Assembly (NCBI RefSeq): GCF_021608185.1
Contig: NZ_JAKIHN010000001.1
Coordinates: 620,001-684,000 of the forward strand
DNA length: 64,000 nucleotides
Origin: Flavobacterium anseongense
GTDB taxonomy: Bacteria > Bacteroidota > Bacteroidia > Flavobacteriales > Flavobacteriaceae
Reading direction: 5' to 3'
The position numbers and the translations under genes are program-made. Under the pieces are notes generated by a model. That model made no database searches. It saw only the letters and a program-made list of their open reading frames with translations, and was not told where the DNA came from. Shown here piece after piece: positions 63,524 through 64,000 of the stretch (within the stretch, counting starts at the first letter, position 1; every line of letters starts with the position of its first letter).

Positions 63524-64000
63524 CTACTCTTTTTCGACAGCATCTTTATAATCCGGATATAAAAATTTGTTATAAGGAAACCTTGTTATGTGAATTTTTC
63601 TCACAGCTTCGTATACTTTTTCTCTGAATTCTTCAAAATTCTCTTTATTAGTGGCCGAAATAAATAAGGTGTTTTTTTCTCCAACATTACTCATCCAAGT
63701 CGTTTTCCATTCTTCTAAAGTGTAATGCTTTGATGTTTTTTCGGTAATTAAATCATCGGCTTCAATTTCTTGATTTTTAAATGCATCGATTTTATTAAAC
63801 ACCATTATCGTTGGTTTATCATTGCTCTTTATATCCTGCAAAATCTGATTCACGGAGCTTATATGTTCTTCAAAATCAGGGTGCGAAATATCAACAACGT
63901 GTAATAATAAATCTGCTTCGCGGACTTCATCTAACGTACTTTTGAAAGAATCTACCAATTGAGTTGGCAGTTTTCTAATAAACCCAACGGTATCTGAAAG
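63524..64000 (-). CDS. hflX: GTPase HflX, C-terminal part (5' end beyond the window)
   Basis: At least 158 residues of the GTPase are encoded; the frame is open through the right edge. Visible are G3 SDTVGFIRKLP, LLLHVVDISHPDFEEH, G4 MVFNKIDAFKN and G5-like ISATNKENFEEF. HflX rescues stalled or stressed ribosomes by splitting them. The N-terminal HflX domain and P-loop lie outside the window. It is convergent with the 62726 gene. Confidence 0.93.
   Translation of the reverse strand, partial: LSDTVGFIRKLPTQLVDSFKSTLDEVREADLLLHVVDISHPDFEEHISSVNQILQDIKSNDKPTIMVFNKIDAFKNQEIEADDLITEKTSKHYTLEEWKTTWMSNVGEKNTLFISATNKENFEEFREKVYEAVRKIHITRFPYNKFLYPDYKDAVEKE

Overview
The window looks like a stretch of chromosome from a member of the Flavobacteriaceae, most likely Flavobacterium or a close relative. 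The DNA is AT-rich. Putative promoters follow the Bacteroidetes consensus (TTG, a 17-23 base gap, then TAnnTTTG). Lineage-restricted families are present: an IPExxxVDY protein, a PorZ-like type IX secretion protein with a C-terminal sorting domain, a THC0290_0291-like outer-membrane protein, and a succinate dehydrogenase with a single cytochrome b subunit. I see no rRNA, tRNA, CRISPR array, phage, transposase or integrase. Nearly all of it is ordinary vertically inherited housekeeping sequence.

Layout. 1-6700: lipoproteins, a nitrilase-family amidase, a GH92 mannosidase and a secreted EEP-fold hydrolase. 6965-10417: sdhCAB. 10567-15044: a two-gene lipoprotein/ChaN unit, an M24 aminopeptidase, a DUF1398 protein and an alpha/beta hydrolase. 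15037-24281: AddB- and AddA-like helicase/nuclease genes separated by an OmpA/TSP3 porin and kbl, then a GNAT gene. 24383-25418: superoxide dismutase and a gene-free stretch holding two tandem small-RNA-like units. 25419-29497: purF, a PfkB kinase, rnhA and purN. 29723-34951: acpP-fabF-rnc, an IPExxxVDY gene with pyk, and a BI-1 membrane protein. 35000-39538: dinB, CYTH, RlpA, a small membrane protein and pgi. 39623-45357: an M23 peptidase, tryptophan 2,3-dioxygenase and DUF3108 operon, a third small-RNA-like unit, then HPPD and homogentisate dioxygenase. 45623-54310: an APC permease, a patatin-Omp85 protein, uvrC, 5-FTHF cyclo-ligase, lspA, an LVIVD lipoprotein and a DksA-like regulator. 54318-64000: ileS, recO, a porZ-like gene, gdhA, a THC0290_0291-like protein and the 3' part of hflX.

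How the genes connect. Several form pathway units: sdhCAB (TCA cycle and menaquinone reduction), acpP-fabF (fatty acid elongation), purF and purN (purine synthesis), and tryptophan/tyrosine oxidation (TDO, HPPD, HGD). DNA repair is well represented (addA/addB, uvrC, recO, dinB).

Most interesting. Three minus-strand intergenic units (25057-25140, 25251-25331, 42626-42743) each have a sigma-type promoter box, folded RNA and an intrinsic terminator but no ORF, and they share the motif ATAG-N5-7-GTWGGTTAA. I propose they are one small-RNA family. Secondary points are a four-copy dispersed hairpin repeat, a 50-bp tandem repeat that supplies the -33 element of dinB, and two genes whose promoter box lies only 4 nt from the ATG.
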